DNA from: Trileptium ribeirensis
Taxonomy: Eukaryota; Nematoda; Enoplea; Enoplida; Thoracostomopsidae
Reading direction: 5' to 3'
Assembly: GCA_030248225.1 (NCBI GenBank)
Contig: JASANE010012469.1
Coordinates: forward strand, 20,976-84,975
DNA length: 64,000 nucleotides
The position numbers and the translations under genes were made by a program. Below the pieces are notes generated by a model. It worked only from the letters and a program-made list of their open reading frames with translations. It had not been told where the DNA came from and did not search any database. Every line of letters starts with the position of its first letter. Position 1 is the stretch's first letter. Below, piece after piece: positions 29,706-41,594 of the stretch.

Positions 29706-32700
29706 AAACTGAACCCACTGACAGTGCCATACATAACTGAACACCCATGGGTATTGAAAAAATTAGGATTTGGAGTGAAACGGTGTATATAATGCACTAT
29801 GCTAAAATTGTTTATCCAGGAAATGTACGTCATAAAAATGGTGAGAATTAATCAAATTAGGCAGTTCATATCATTATCAACATGCGTCACTGTCATTTGC
29901 AGCCTATGGTTTATGTTTCGGACCGAATCTACATTCATATGAAACATTTTACACCGAAATTTTTTAAATAACGTTCACAACGTAATCTAAATTTTCAGCG
30001 TAACTGGATTCTTTATCAATATTTCCTGATGGGCGCGATCTGTCGTCATATTTAGCTTTAAGGCCATCCGATACTTATGTCATCACGGAATACAAATATA
30101 AATGTGTATATTTGTATTTTGATATATATTTTATAGTACAAGTACCATTAAACGCGGAACTTTGCAATGAAACTTGTTGAACTTATATATCATAAAAGAC
30201 TGAAATGATCAGAACTGAACGTTTAATTTTGTGTTTTACTATTTGATGCTATACTCAATTCGGTGATTAAACGTCTCAAGTCGACACATAAAAGAAGGCT
30301 TCTATCCTGTTTATTCCGATTGCACCAACAAAAGCCGTCTAATCAAACACGAGTTGACGTTGTTGAACACCACCCACATGACGAATAGACAAACGAAATT
30401 TTAGAGCTAATACATGTTTAACGAACAAAAAACATATCTAAAATGCAAATATATCTCGCCTAATACAATGCGACTATAATTGGTGTCAGTCTTTTTTTTA
30501 CATCTGTCACTTTCTTAGACGCAAACTGTTGTGCTTCTAATTATGCAATTAGGAATGCTTAAAACTGAGAGGTGTCAAAAGTTCTTTGACTTTAGGAAGG
30601 TACTTGGTTCCGGCGGGGGCGTTAGGGGAAAGACAACATCTGGTATATATGTCAGGCGGTCGAAAATTCTAGAAAGTAATCAATTTCTTCTAAAAAACAT
30701 TGTTAAAATTGTTATAATCTTACTTAAATTATCTTATAATTGCTAAAATTTTGCAAAAAATAGTGAAATATTGCTAAAATAGTGGCATAGCGATATAGTC
30801 GAAATTTTTAATAACTCATAATTTTGCTGGAAGAAAATGTTACTGACTTGTTAAAATTGCTAAAATTTTGCTGCTCAAATTGCTAAAATTACTCAAATTA
30901 TTCAAAATTATTCAAATTCTGCGGCTAAAATAGATCAGAGTATGAAGCTCAGCAGGCTGTACTCTTCTATCAGTACGTCAAAATATATATTTGCCACAGC
31001 ACGGGTTGTCAGACTCCTACCCGCAGGGAGGAGGTACTAAATTGCGAAAGCGGTGTCGCCCTCAGGCTCTGATTCCGAAATAGTTAGCCAACATTTTGTA
31101 GCGGATGATGTAGGCCCACAGGCGTGACATACCCTTCGGCCCGGGCGGGCAGAAATGATTCGTCAATACACCTTTCCTCTGATGAACTACGAGCCGTCAT
31201 CACGCCCCTGGACTGGGATTGAAGTTGGGATCCTCATTGACTCGGCTGTCTCTCTGGTTCTGTTATCGTATATTCGAACAACAGCCTCGGGTAGATTAAA
31301 ACTGTTTGGTCGTTAGTGGTACAGATTCAGTCACATTATATGGTTTACAACATTTTCAACAGGCGATCATGGCTTGAAGCCATTCAAGCTATGGAATCTT
31401 TAGGCAGAAAGCTGTGGAAAGTCTTACCACTACACAAAGGCCTGACGTCGTTCACTAAAGCAGGACCTTAACTAGCAGCTAAAAGCAGGGGCAACCGGAA
31501 CACATTATGATAAATGAGGTACTAGACGTAGATGCTATTGAATTATAAGCAAACAGGTAGTCGCATAAAGTACTGCTTTTAAAATTTAAACGAACGCGAC
31601 CAAAGCTAAAAGACAACGCTATTTCCTGAACGCATTTAAAACAATCCAAATGTTGAATGGATACTACTATGATTAGACCCGCCGACCTAATCACTGCGCA
31701 TAACGTTAACTAAATGAAGACTAATTCACACAACAGACCTCTGTTTCGATCACTCTGTCGCAGGGTCGCCTCTCAATGAAGACTTGACACACTGTGTTCA
31801 GTTTACTGTACGACACACAGATGTAAATCAATTAAGATACACCGTAATCATTGCAGAACCTACAAGCTTACTTTATCCAAGGTTCGATCTACCCGGTTCA
31901 CGTACTCTGGCTTTTAAAAACCGCGAGTATACCGGTGAATTACGTACCACGAAGATAACAACGACACTTTTCATGCCAGTATAAAATACGTACAGGCGCA
32001 CATCCCTAACGGTGCTTATATGAAACATACATTGAGCCTAAGTCAGGGGGGCTGCCGCCCGCAGAACTCCACCCTGAAGGCTGTTTTGTTTTCTAACGTC
32101 ATAATGCTCTTTAGGGTTACTTAGCTGACCATGGACGATGACAGAGCACATTTAATTTACTCAAAACTACGTTATTAAAGAATACTTTTATCTCTGTTGA
32201 GGCGTTCTTTGGCTCATCTTTGGGAAAGTCGACACAATCCTGAGTAGCAACAAACATTATAGTGCGATTATTTCGACTTGTATCGTGGCTCAAAGAATGA
32301 CCGGAATTAGAAGCTGTCCACCACTGGGCTGTTCTATAAAAAAGGTGCTGTTGACACTTTATGCATTTTTATAGGGAGCGATTTGCCACGATACGTGCTA
32401 AGAATGGCGGTGGAACGCCACAGCTCGAGGAGACGCATGGTACAATTACCGTGAATAGACCGCCTTTATTTTTTGAAAGTATGAGCTGCTACTCCGTTCA
32501 TAGCCTGTTTTGACAGCGACTATATTCCATGGAATCTATGACCGAACTTTAGTATGTATAAGGAATCTCTCGAGCCGAATTTCTTGGACTACCCACAAAA
32601 TCGAGGAGGCTGTCGCAGTGCGGTAATTTTATTTTTAATCTGTAATTGTACTGCACTTAACGTGCAGTCAACGCCGTAAATTTTACTTTCAACTTCTTTA

Positions 32701-33165
32701 GTGGTGGCGTGTTTGCGCGGCGATCATCGGGTTTTCGGGGGGGGTTGTTTGGGTCCCGCTTGCTGGCACTACATCGCCACATTACGTTATTTTCTAGGGG
32801 CAAGGTTAAAGCGTCGCTTACCGGTTGTTCGCGGAAGACACACATCCTCGCGGCAAACTTATTTTATTTGATAATATGCTAAATTTTTTGTTTCATCATA
32901 TGCTAAGCTGTTTTGTAGTAATCTGTGGGTGTAGCGTCTTCTCGCGCATCAATTTCGGTTTACCATATCATTTTCGTAACGCGGTCGCTATGACATTGCC
33001 TCCCTCCCTTGCCCCGCATCCACCACCTTTGCTTTTTATACTTACGATTACGGGTCACCTTTCTTTTCTCCATAAATCAACTCCAAACCTTCTCGTTGCC
33101 TGTAACAAATTCGTTGCCTGTAGCGAATGCGTTAGTAAAATTCAGCGTAGCAATGAACGCTGAAT
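29706..33165. other. Gene-poor stretch
   Basis: At 30560-30930 there is an AAAATTGCTAAAATTTTGC-rich degenerate repeat, the inverse composition of 20650-20930. At 30985-31260 the base composition becomes GC-richer, with no recognised family. The open frames at 31784-31984, 32657-32845 and 32825-33163 show no domain. Confidence 0.4.
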
Positions 33166-33170
33166 CATAA

Positions 33171-33336
33171 TAGTGCACCCGCTCCTGCTCCTAGCTCCCG
33201 CTGATCATGATAGTGCACCCGCTCCTGCTCCTAGCTCCCGCTGATCATAATAGTGCGCCCGCTCCTGCTCCTAGCTGCCGCTGATCATGATAGTGCACCC
33301 GCTCCTGCTCCTAGCTCCCGCTGATCATAATAGTGG
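33171..33336 (+). repeat. 40 bp tandem repeat, four copies
   Basis: Exact 40 bp spacing: units start at 33171, 33211, 33251 and 33291. Each begins TAGTGCACCCGCTCCTGCTC and ends CTGATCATGA or CTGATCATAA. A few substitutions separate the units. GC-rich compared with its surroundings. Confidence 0.95.
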
Positions 33337-33339
33337 ACC

Positions 33340-34770
33340 GGCTTCAAGGCTGCTTTCGGAGCTCTCTGGCTGCTGGACAATTTCAGGTTGTGCATCTGGC
33401 AGTTAGCATCCGGAGCGCTGCCTATCATTAGCAGTGATTAGTAATCTTATGCTCTCCGTCTTTAGCGTGTGGGTATCTGTCAGGAAATCACTCGTTCGAT
33501 CATTTATGTAAAAATCCAGGCATACAGGTGGATTCATCCGTCTGCGTTTCATGTGAGTGATCACTTACGGAATTAATATTCGAAATACACTGGCCTGCAG
33601 AACAGACGTATGGTTACTTGTGCAAATAAATTTATATGCTCCTTTGCGATTACCATAAAGCATTATGTGGTATGTGGGTTTCTTTAATAAACTGTCATTG
33701 CTATATTGATGGTGATCAGCGCAATCGGTTTTGAAACTATTGCTATCGGTGATCTAAACACGGACCAACTCGTGAGTTTTTCGAATTTCATTTGATGTCC
33801 TTGATAACACGGCGTGGTTCTTTTAAGGACTATGTGTCGGAGCAGCCATGAAGCACCTCTGGGCCGCGTCTCCTTTCGGTGTTAGCCTAGGAGTGTATGG
33901 GGGTGAGTCATTCCAGCCTTGTCAAGGTCGAAGTGGATCCACACTCAGGGAGGGCCCAAGTTCATGCCGCTAGACACGTGGACTGTTTCTATATCACTAG
34001 AACGAGAGCAGGACGACAACTTTTGTACTGAGCTCGCACCTATACTACCCTGTCATTTGGGCAACCGGGGGCAGTTCCATCGGACCGGATACCACCTTCT
34101 ACCTGTTGGCTTTGATGAGGGTTACAAGGCTCCTGCGTTAGAAATCGGTTACACCGAGAACACAACTACACAGGAAATAGCACAAAGTTCTGTCTTGAAT
34201 TAAGAATGATCGTTGTTAGATATTAAAAACTGCTAGGTTGAAGTTAGTATTAAAACTCAAATGAGAATTCATTGTAGTTGTGTGCATGGTCTGCGTTTTT
34301 ACGAAGATTAATGTTTGAGTTAAGACATTTTAAAGCACATATTTCTAAAAAAAGAGAAATACACAATAGATACATTTTAGCCGGGGCGCAGTACGCTGCT
34401 CAAAACTGAGAAACGTCACGAAAAAGTGTTGAAGCGGGCTTAGAGCGGCTCTTTATTGATCGAAAAAATAGGACCCTCTTTAAAATATATACTGAAATGA
34501 ACGAGCACCCGACTTTAATTGTCTTAAAAAAACTAATCGTGATTGATGAAAAGCTAGGTTTCACTTTAGGTGTGACGGCTCGACACGCGATACATTTGAT
34601 CCAACAAAGTGCTTTGATGTATGGTAGCGCTAGACATGATTCGATTTACAAGATTCTTCTCTAACATTTAAATTGCTCCAAAATTAATTACATTATACTA
34701 TTAATTCAAACTGCTTAATAACATTTTTTCTAAAATGGGCATTTTTTAACGTGTTCAGCTGGCAAGTTGG
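33340..34770. other. No supported gene
   Basis: An open frame at 33919-34203 (+) lies in slightly GC-richer DNA but shows no domain I recognise. Nothing else stands out. Confidence 0.35.
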
Positions 34771-34776
34771 GATTTG

Positions 34777-35165
34777 TGCATTCTGCTTCTGCTTTTGTCC
34801 ACTTGGGCGGAAAATTTAAAAAATTTCTTACAAGACTCTATTTTTTGTAGCATGGTTAGGCACCAGAAAAACGAACACAAAAATCTTTGCTTCCCTCAGA
34901 AATATGAAATCGAATCGAACAGCGCGGAACAGAAAAACGTTTCTTTGCTTCTGCTTCTGCCTTTCTCCACTTGGGCGGAAAGTTTATAAAATTTAATACA
35001 CTATTCTATTTATTGCAGCATGGTTAGGAACCAGAAAAGCGAACAGAAAATTCTTTGCTTCAATCAGAATGTAGAAATCTATTCGAGCAGCTCGAATCAG
35101 AAAAACTTTTGTTTGCTTCTGTCTGACTTTTCCCCGCTTGATCTTAATGTTTAAAATTTTTTCAT
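34777..35165 (+). repeat. ~180 bp tandem repeat, two copies and a partial third
   Basis: CCACTTGGGCGGAAA occurs near 34800 and 34970 in the same context (TTTGCTTCTGCTTCTG before it, AGCATGGTTAGG and CCAGAAAA after it). A third, eroded start follows at about 35115. Copies are clearly diverged. Confidence 0.7.
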
Positions 35166-35543
35166 ATTCATAAAGTATATATATAAAATTACAGTAAAAG
35201 TGCGACGGAATTTTGTCACATAACGTACAATTGATACTGCTCAGTGTGTTTTAATTCTTTTGTTTTTTCAAAATTATATACACTCTCAATCAGTTTATTA
35301 TAAGTGTAAGATGACGTTACCAATATTTCTGGTGCGTGGCTTCGAATCGTATCTAATGATGCTAGTTAAAAATACTGCAAAATTTCATAGAAATAATTAC
35401 AAATCTAGCAACAATGCAAGTTTTTTTGAGGTTTTGCGCTTGCTGACACAATGTTTCACTGCCATGAATTGTCATATATGACTTTTTTATCTTGGATTAT
35501 GCGTGTCATTTTGCTATATAATATTTCCTATAGCAAACGGCAA

Positions 35544-36058
35544 TTAAACCATTGTTGTTGACTATCGTGTGGCTTGAGATACTTTAAACTAAGGACACGT
35601 ATGAATGCAGTTGTCATACGACAAAAATGCATTAAGACTAAATATAACACCGCTTATTAGCAAAAGAAATTCACCAACCATAAGCCATTTATCGAGGGAT
35701 GGCTTACTGAATACGAAATAACTCAAACATTTAGATGCAGCAGGACGTAATGCTACCGTAGTAGGAGAAGTTGTACTGGTGGTTGAACTAAAAACGATAA
35801 TTAAACCATTGTTGTAGAATTTCGTGTAGCTTGACAGTTTATAAACACAGCATTTGTGTGAATCCAGATGTCGTACGGCAAAAATGCATTAAGACGACAT
35901 ATAACGCCGCTTAGTAGCAAAAGAAATCCACCGATCATAAGCCATTTTTCGAGTGATGGCTTACTGAATACGAAATAACTCAAACCGTGAGATGCAGCAC
36001 GACGTAATGCTAACGTCGTAGGAGAAGTTATACTGGTGGTTGAACTAGCAAACGATAA
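35544..36058 (-). repeat. Two extra copies (258 and 257 bp) of the 3' end of the 36059-36355 gene
   Basis: TTAAACCATTG starts near 35544, 35801 and 36059. Read on the minus strand, copy B (35801-36058) re-encodes the block from SSTTSITSPTTLALRRA to the TMV stop, including SYFVFSKPSLEKWLMIGGFL. It is in phase with the upstream gene, separated by one TAA. Copy A (35544-35800) has a 1 bp shift and encodes SYFVFSKPSLDKWLMVG before an early stop. Each unit is a membrane segment plus tail with its own stop codon. Confidence 0.8.
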
Positions 36059-36355
36059 TTAAACCATTGTCGTAGAATATCGTGTAGCTTGAGATGCTTT
36101 AAACGCTGCACTTGTATGAATACAATTGTCGTACGACAAAAATGCATTAAGACTAAATATAACGCAGCTTATTAGCAAAAGAAATCCACCGATCATAAGC
36201 CATTCTTCGATTGATGGCTCTCTGAACACGAAATAACTCAAACCTTCAGATGTAGCACGACGTAATGCTAACGTCGTAGGAGAAGTTATACTGGTGGTTG
36301 ACGTTGTAAAATTGTTCGTGGGTTGATAATCAAATCTTGACTGTTCCGAGTTCAT
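36059..36355 (-). CDS. Putative single-pass membrane protein with Thr-rich stalk, 98 aa visible
   Basis: This is the second member of the family at 16226-16921. After MNSEQSRFDYQPTNNF come a Ser/Thr-rich run (residues 17-28), the block YFVFREPSIEEWLMIGG and one membrane helix at about 52-73 (IGGFLLLISCVIFSL), then a short tail ending STTMV. The Met at 36355 may not be the true start. The frame stays open upstream to a stop near 36397 (HSTEYYS precedes the Met), recalling IIHYSTTND before the stalk of the first member, so an upstream exon is possible. There is no signal peptide. Function unknown; a cell-surface or organelle-membrane protein is inferred only from the helix and stalk. Confidence 0.45.
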   Translation of the reverse strand: MNSEQSRFDYQPTNNFTTSTTSITSPTTLALRRATSEGLSYFVFREPSIEEWLMIGGFLLLISCVIFSLNAFLSYDNCIHTSAAFKASQATRYSTTMV

Positions 36356-36359
36356 TGAA

Positions 36360-37040
36360 TAATATTCGGTGGAATGGTTTATTGATGAAAACTATTTATA
36401 ATTACGTAGAGTTATGCGGTAAACACTTTTAATACTAGAGCAGAAATGTATCCAGAATGTTGATCAAGATTACTGCAATTCAATTTTGAAATCAACGGTA
36501 ATCAATAAGTATCAATTTTCTCTTAGTGAGCAGAAGGTTAACAAATTCTATAATATAAAATAATATTTAAACAGTATACAAATAAATTTTTGGGCCTCGG
36601 CTGTTATATTGATCATGTCTGGTTCACTATAAATGGTGAATACATTGAAGCTATTTTTAACATGTATTTATAATTATATCGATGTTATAAAATATAGCAG
36701 AACTATTTTTGCTAAATAATGGGTGGCAAAATTATACGATGCATCTAGTTATACATGAAGTTGGTTCACTTAAAGATATCTTGAATGTACATTAAATGTA
36801 TGCCATAAAACTTAAGTATATATTTGGTTGGACCGTTGGCTGTTTTTTTGTTATCCAATACCAAAATTGTCCGAAAATTGCGTACATTATCAATTGTCTA
36901 GTGTGGTGTCAAAAATGAGTTACATCAACATCTTACAACAAATCTCTCTTCGTTTACACTTACAATAGGCAGTCGGCGTGTGCTCTATTCAAACGGATAA
37001 TGTTTGCTGATTATAGAGAGCAATCGGTCTATTAGCCATA
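36360..37040. other. No feature seen
   Basis: AT-rich sequence without supported genes. Confidence 0.3.
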
Positions 37041-37046
37041 CGCAAG

Positions 37047-37305
37047 GTAAACGTGGCCGAGTGGTTAGAGCGCCTGCTTCATAATCGTGAAGTGAGGGAT
37101 TCGCATCCAGTGGTCGCGCTAATCTCCTTGTGCAAGGGACTCAGCCACAATTGCTTCGCAGTACCTATGCGTTAAATAGGTACTAGACTTTGGTCTAGGC
37201 GGATAAGATGATGGGTGGTGTAAATCATGGCCAGCCTACACACAATGCTTCGGCATAATAACCCGGATTGTCACCTAGTGCCAATTGCATGTTTATCCGA
37301 CTTTT
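37047..37305 (+). mobile_element. tRNA-derived SINE
   Basis: The head reads TGGCCGAGTGGTTAGAGCG, a full pol III A box of Leu/Ser tRNA type. It continues through CTTCATAATCG (anticodon-loop-like) and ends GGGATTCGCATCCAGTGG, a B box with one mismatch to GTTCGAATCC. A ~175 bp body unrelated to tRNA follows. AAGGTAAACGT occurs at both 37044-37054 and 37306-37316. This could be an 11 bp target-site duplication, although on the left it overlaps the predicted acceptor-stem half, so it may instead mark the start of a second, truncated monomer. Not a functional tRNA gene: no matching 3' acceptor stem is seen. Confidence 0.65.
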
Positions 37306-37316
37306 AAGGTAAACGT

Positions 37317-38185
37317 AGTAAAAGCAAAGTTAGCCCGAATTTAACTCAAAGTATGACTTTCGCAATTAAACGCTAGCAGAAGGCATTAATAGTCAATTTA
37401 TATATAAGCTGCCTTAGATAACATTTAAATTTTTTAGCAAACTCGTCTGGCCACTATAGTATTACACCTGGTGACTTTAATTTATACAGTTTTAAGTTTA
37501 AAATAACTTATTTTAACAATTTTTGTGTGCTACGGACAGAAGAATTGAAATATTTGGTTGATACTGGTATTATACCCATTGTAATACAAATACTAATGCT
37601 ATTTAAAAAGGTTTAGCAGGATCGTCGAATTAATGCTGTTGTATTTTACATGACAAAATCAATGTATGGTTTCAATTTTGAATGAAATACATGTTTTGAC
37701 GTTCTTATTTGCTGTATAAGAGCAGTTTTTGGAGTTTGTAGACTAATATAAGACAGTGTCCTACGTGTGGCTTATACACTGTAAGGGATTGAGCCAAGTC
37801 GGTTCGGCATTAATAAAATTTTAAACATAAACAACTAAATTTGTCTTTATTGACAAAGTTTCATAACTACTTTTAAATAAAGCCGAATGGACTCTAAGTG
37901 GTTGATGGATGTAATTACTACAGGGAAAAATACAACGATGATGTGGTTTTAGTAACTCATCTATTATATCGCGCAAGAGACTGCTGACCAATCCATAGTA
38001 TAAGTTTATCAACCGAATCCACATGTAACATGAAAACCTGACCGAAGCTAGTCTACTTATTACCAAGTTACAAATTATAACACCAAAGTTCGACATAATT
38101 TTAGCCAGAAAACGGACCAACGTTTTATCACTTGAAAAAAAGGGGGTGGCTCATGATAAATACCAATACATGCGTAAAGTCAAAT
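37317..38185. other. No supported gene
   Basis: A minus-strand frame at 37821-38120 has no recognisable domain. Nothing else is seen. Confidence 0.3.
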
Positions 38186-38189
38186 CTTT

Positions 38190-38800
38190 AACGCATCCAA
38201 TGGTAAAAAATGGTGTTCCTAGAATATCCGTAGCCCGAAATTTGTCAATTTAAAAATACAGTAGAAATTTTAGTACCATTCGACTCAGCTTCGACAAGGT
38301 GCTTCAAGAAATGTCAACTTCAATAATATTTATGACAAATTTTTTCAACTTATTTAGGTGCCCAAAATTTTCGAGACTTTCCAATTTTAGAGTTTAATTC
38401 ATGGGTTAAGGAGATATTTTTATTTATGTGAAATCCTAAGCCTAGGGATAAGCCTAACCATGAGTCTACACCTAAGTCGTTAACCAAAGAATTGTTTGAG
38501 CTATTTTTGCTACAATTCGACTCAGCTCGTCTATGCGGTTCGAATGGTGTACAACATTAGTTTTTCAAAAATTTCGAATACCAGAGAAGGCTATAGGGAA
38601 CCCAAAACAATCGAAATTTTTTTGCCATAAATATAGTCGAACTCCTCGTCGTCGAGCCGCCTCGTCGAGCTGAGTCTAACAGTACCAAAATTACTGCTAT
38701 ATCTTCAAAATTGACGATTTTCGGACTGGGATAACTCCAGGATGGTCCCAAAAATCTATGGTCATCTGTTATAATTGTTCCTGTAACCATTGGTTATTAA
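38190..38800. mobile_element. Foldback element with long imperfect inverted repeats
   Basis: The left arm (about 38195-38300) contains CCAATGGT, CCCGAAATTTGTCAATTT, TTTTAGTACC and CGACTCAGCTTCGACAAGG. The right arm (about 38655-38795), read on the minus strand, contains CCAATGGT, CCGAAAATCGTCAATTTT, TTTTGGTACTG and GACTCAGCTCGACGAGG in the same order. The arms are about 100 bp at roughly 70-75% similarity by eye. No coding sequence and no clear target duplication. Confidence 0.6.
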
Positions 38801-38844
38801 GATGGTGCAACAAACGCTAGAACGATGATCTATCTTAGGTCAAA

Positions 38845-38965
38845 ATATTTAATTATTAATTAATTAATTATTATTAATTTTATTATTAATTATTATTATT
38901 AATATTATTATTAATTATTATTATTATTATTAATTATTATTTATATAATTATTATTAATTAATTA
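38845..38965. repeat. AT-only microsatellite, TTATTAATTA type
   Basis: Imperfect TTA/ATTAATT repeats with no G or C for more than 100 bp. Confidence 0.9.
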
Positions 38966-40415
38966 AAAGAGCTTATAATGCGAAAAAATATGTACTGGTT
39001 TAATATATTGTGGAATAACATCTTCTCAGCCGAGAGAAAGTCACAATAATTGATTTATAAATACGTAATAACAGCAGGTGCAATCTAGGCAAGTTATTGA
39101 TTTGTTTTGACTCAGTCATTAAAAACCTTCGCAACTATTAAAGTGAAAGTTGTTGAATTTCCACTGTCATTGTGTAATATATATTGGTCAAGCAATACGT
39201 AATCATATGCCAATGGTATATATTAGATAGAATGGAAAAAACGGCTTTACCTGAGCTATGATAAAAAATAAACTTCTACATAAGAGCCGGAAATCAATCC
39301 ATGTGAACGATATTTTTACATGCTTGATTCCAAATGTACATACATTTTGAAAATTGAAATCGAAAATATCAAATTGGTATGTTTTTTAATCAAAATTGTG
39401 TCATAATTCAAAGAAGGGACAAATTATTTTATGTCTGAACAGATATATTCACAATTGGTTTCTGTTAATAGTTCTGTGAATTTGATATCAGTGCTTAGAG
39501 CGTCCCTATTTTATTCCCTGAAAATTAAATTCATTGCTGTAAAAGATTTTCGGTAAAATCGATAATTTGAATTGTATAACCGATTCATGTAGATGATTGT
39601 TCAAAAATTGCAATAAAAATTCTAAGTAATTATTGAAATTGCTATAATAACTATCTTATTTTAGGGAAAAGTTGCATAGTCTTTACATCAATTTCTAAAA
39701 AAAATTACACAGCGCGTGAAACAACATTGAATAGAATCTGGTGAACGCACATATCTTTCTGCGAACACCTTATTAAGCTCTTTTGTCTGATAAACCAAAG
39801 GGTCGGTTTGGTTATGGATCCAAGAATGTTCGCCTGATACTCTTTATATATTTCGTGACTGCGTAGAGAGGTCTGCCATTGTTTGGATACGGCCGATATT
39901 TCATATGACAAACCTTGGCATTAAATCTTCAGGAACGCAGTATACAGTCGAGACAATCCAAACATTTTACGTTACATTCATACATTCCCATAGCGCTTTG
40001 ACGTCAAATACATTAATAATTTCAACTCATTGCAATCCTCACTTGGGATTAGATTTTGATATTGTCAACTAATTGATGATTTCATCTGAATTTATATTTA
40101 TTTAAAGCATGTTTTCGTCTTGACGTCACGGTTTAAAAATTCCCTTGTACTTGCAAAGTTTCAAAGTTTGCGGTACATATATATCGAAAGGAAAACGTAT
40201 GGAGTGGGTAATCTAATTGCTGAAGAAGAAATGTTACGATTATTTTGCTGTTACATATATAACAAAATTTGAGCCCCCCTATATATTGTTCCAGCCCCCT
40301 CTCCATCTTGTCTATGTCTAGGTTGCTCTAGCTACGGGTAAGATATCGTCTGTACTACCTATGAATTCCCGGTGTGATACGATTGGCCAAAGTCGTACAG
40401 TAGCAGGAGTCACTG
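38966..40415. other. No feature seen
   Basis: AT-rich, no supported gene. A short minus-strand frame at 39705-39911 has no domain. Confidence 0.3.
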
Positions 40416-40420
40416 ATGCA

Positions 40421-41169
40421 CTGTTTCATGACACAGTCAGTAGCTGTTTCATGACACAGTCAGTACCTGTTTCATGACACAGTCAGTACCTGTTTCATGA
40501 CACAGTCAGTACCTGTTTCATGACACAGTCAGTACCTATTTCATGACACAGTCAGTAGCTGTTTCATGACACAGTCAGTACCTGTTTCATGACACAGTCA
40601 GTACCTGTTTCATGACACAGTCAGTACCTGTTTCATGACACAGTCAGTACATGTTTCATGACACAGTCAGTAGCTGTTTCATGACACAGTCAGTACCTGT
40701 TTCATGACAAAGAAAACACCCCCACACCCAACACACACAGTCAGTACCTGTTTCATGACACAGTCAGTACCTGTTTCATGACACAGTCAGTACCTGTTTC
40801 ATGACACAGTCAGTACCTGTTTCATGACACAGTCAGTACCTGTTTCATGACACAGTCAGTACCTGTTTCATGACACAGTCAGTACCTGTTTCATGACACA
40901 GTCAGTACCTGTTTCATGACACAGTCAGTACCTGTTTCATGACACAGTCAGTACCTGTTTCATGACACAGTCAGTACCTGTTTCATGATACAGTCAGTAC
41001 CTGTTTCATGACACAGTCAGTACCTGTTTAATGACACAGTCAGTACCTGTTTCATGACACAGTCAGTAACTGTTTCATGACACAGTCAGTACCTGTTTCA
41101 TGACACAGTCAGTACCTGTTTCATGACACAGTCAGTACCTGTTTCATGACACAGTCAGTACCTGTTTCA
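40421..41169 (+). repeat. 23 bp minisatellite, about 31 copies
   Basis: The unit TGTTTCATGACACAGTCAGTACC repeats with very few changes (TAGC for TACC, single substitutions). One interruption of about 30 bp, rich in AC (AAAGAAAACACCCCCACACC), lies near 40709-40740. Each unit contains TGACACAGTCA, an inverted TGAC/GTCA pair with a 3 bp spacer. Non-coding: 23 bp spacing breaks every frame. Confidence 0.97.
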
Positions 41170-41594
41170 CAACAATGATTACAACACCTGACCATCATCA
41201 TCGTTATACCGCTACTATTGTTAGTATATAGCTGTGCACGATAAATGATCGGTGCGTGAACCTGTACAATTAATATGTGGGAATGAAAAATCACTTTAGT
41301 ATTTTTTATAATATAAAACATTGAAAAGTGTTAATTTCCAAAACAATTCTTAAGCCAATACCATGCTTAATATGAAAGAAATATCATAAACATTCACGTT
41401 AACAATAAACCTAGAGGAACTTTAAAACTGTAAGCACAATATATAGAACAAGTATATATATATATGTATGTATATATTTAGAACTGAAACAGCTCTAGGT
41501 TCGAGAACAATCCCTAAGCCAATATCCTGCGTGATTTTGCGAGAACAGATAACATTTTGTCACATAAACATCCTCCTTGTTGATTAAACCAGTA

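Noticed and set aside
33919..34203. 94-codon plus-strand frame in GC-richer DNA
   Set aside because: Looked exon-like at first, but no domain, splice sites or similarity to other frames in the window could be found.
37047..37125. Functional tRNA gene
   Set aside because: A box is excellent, but the B box has a mismatch, the acceptor stem does not close, and the sequence continues into a SINE body.
40421..41169. CRISPR array (regular 23 bp repeats)
   Set aside because: Units abut directly without unique spacers, and the genome is eukaryotic; it is a minisatellite.
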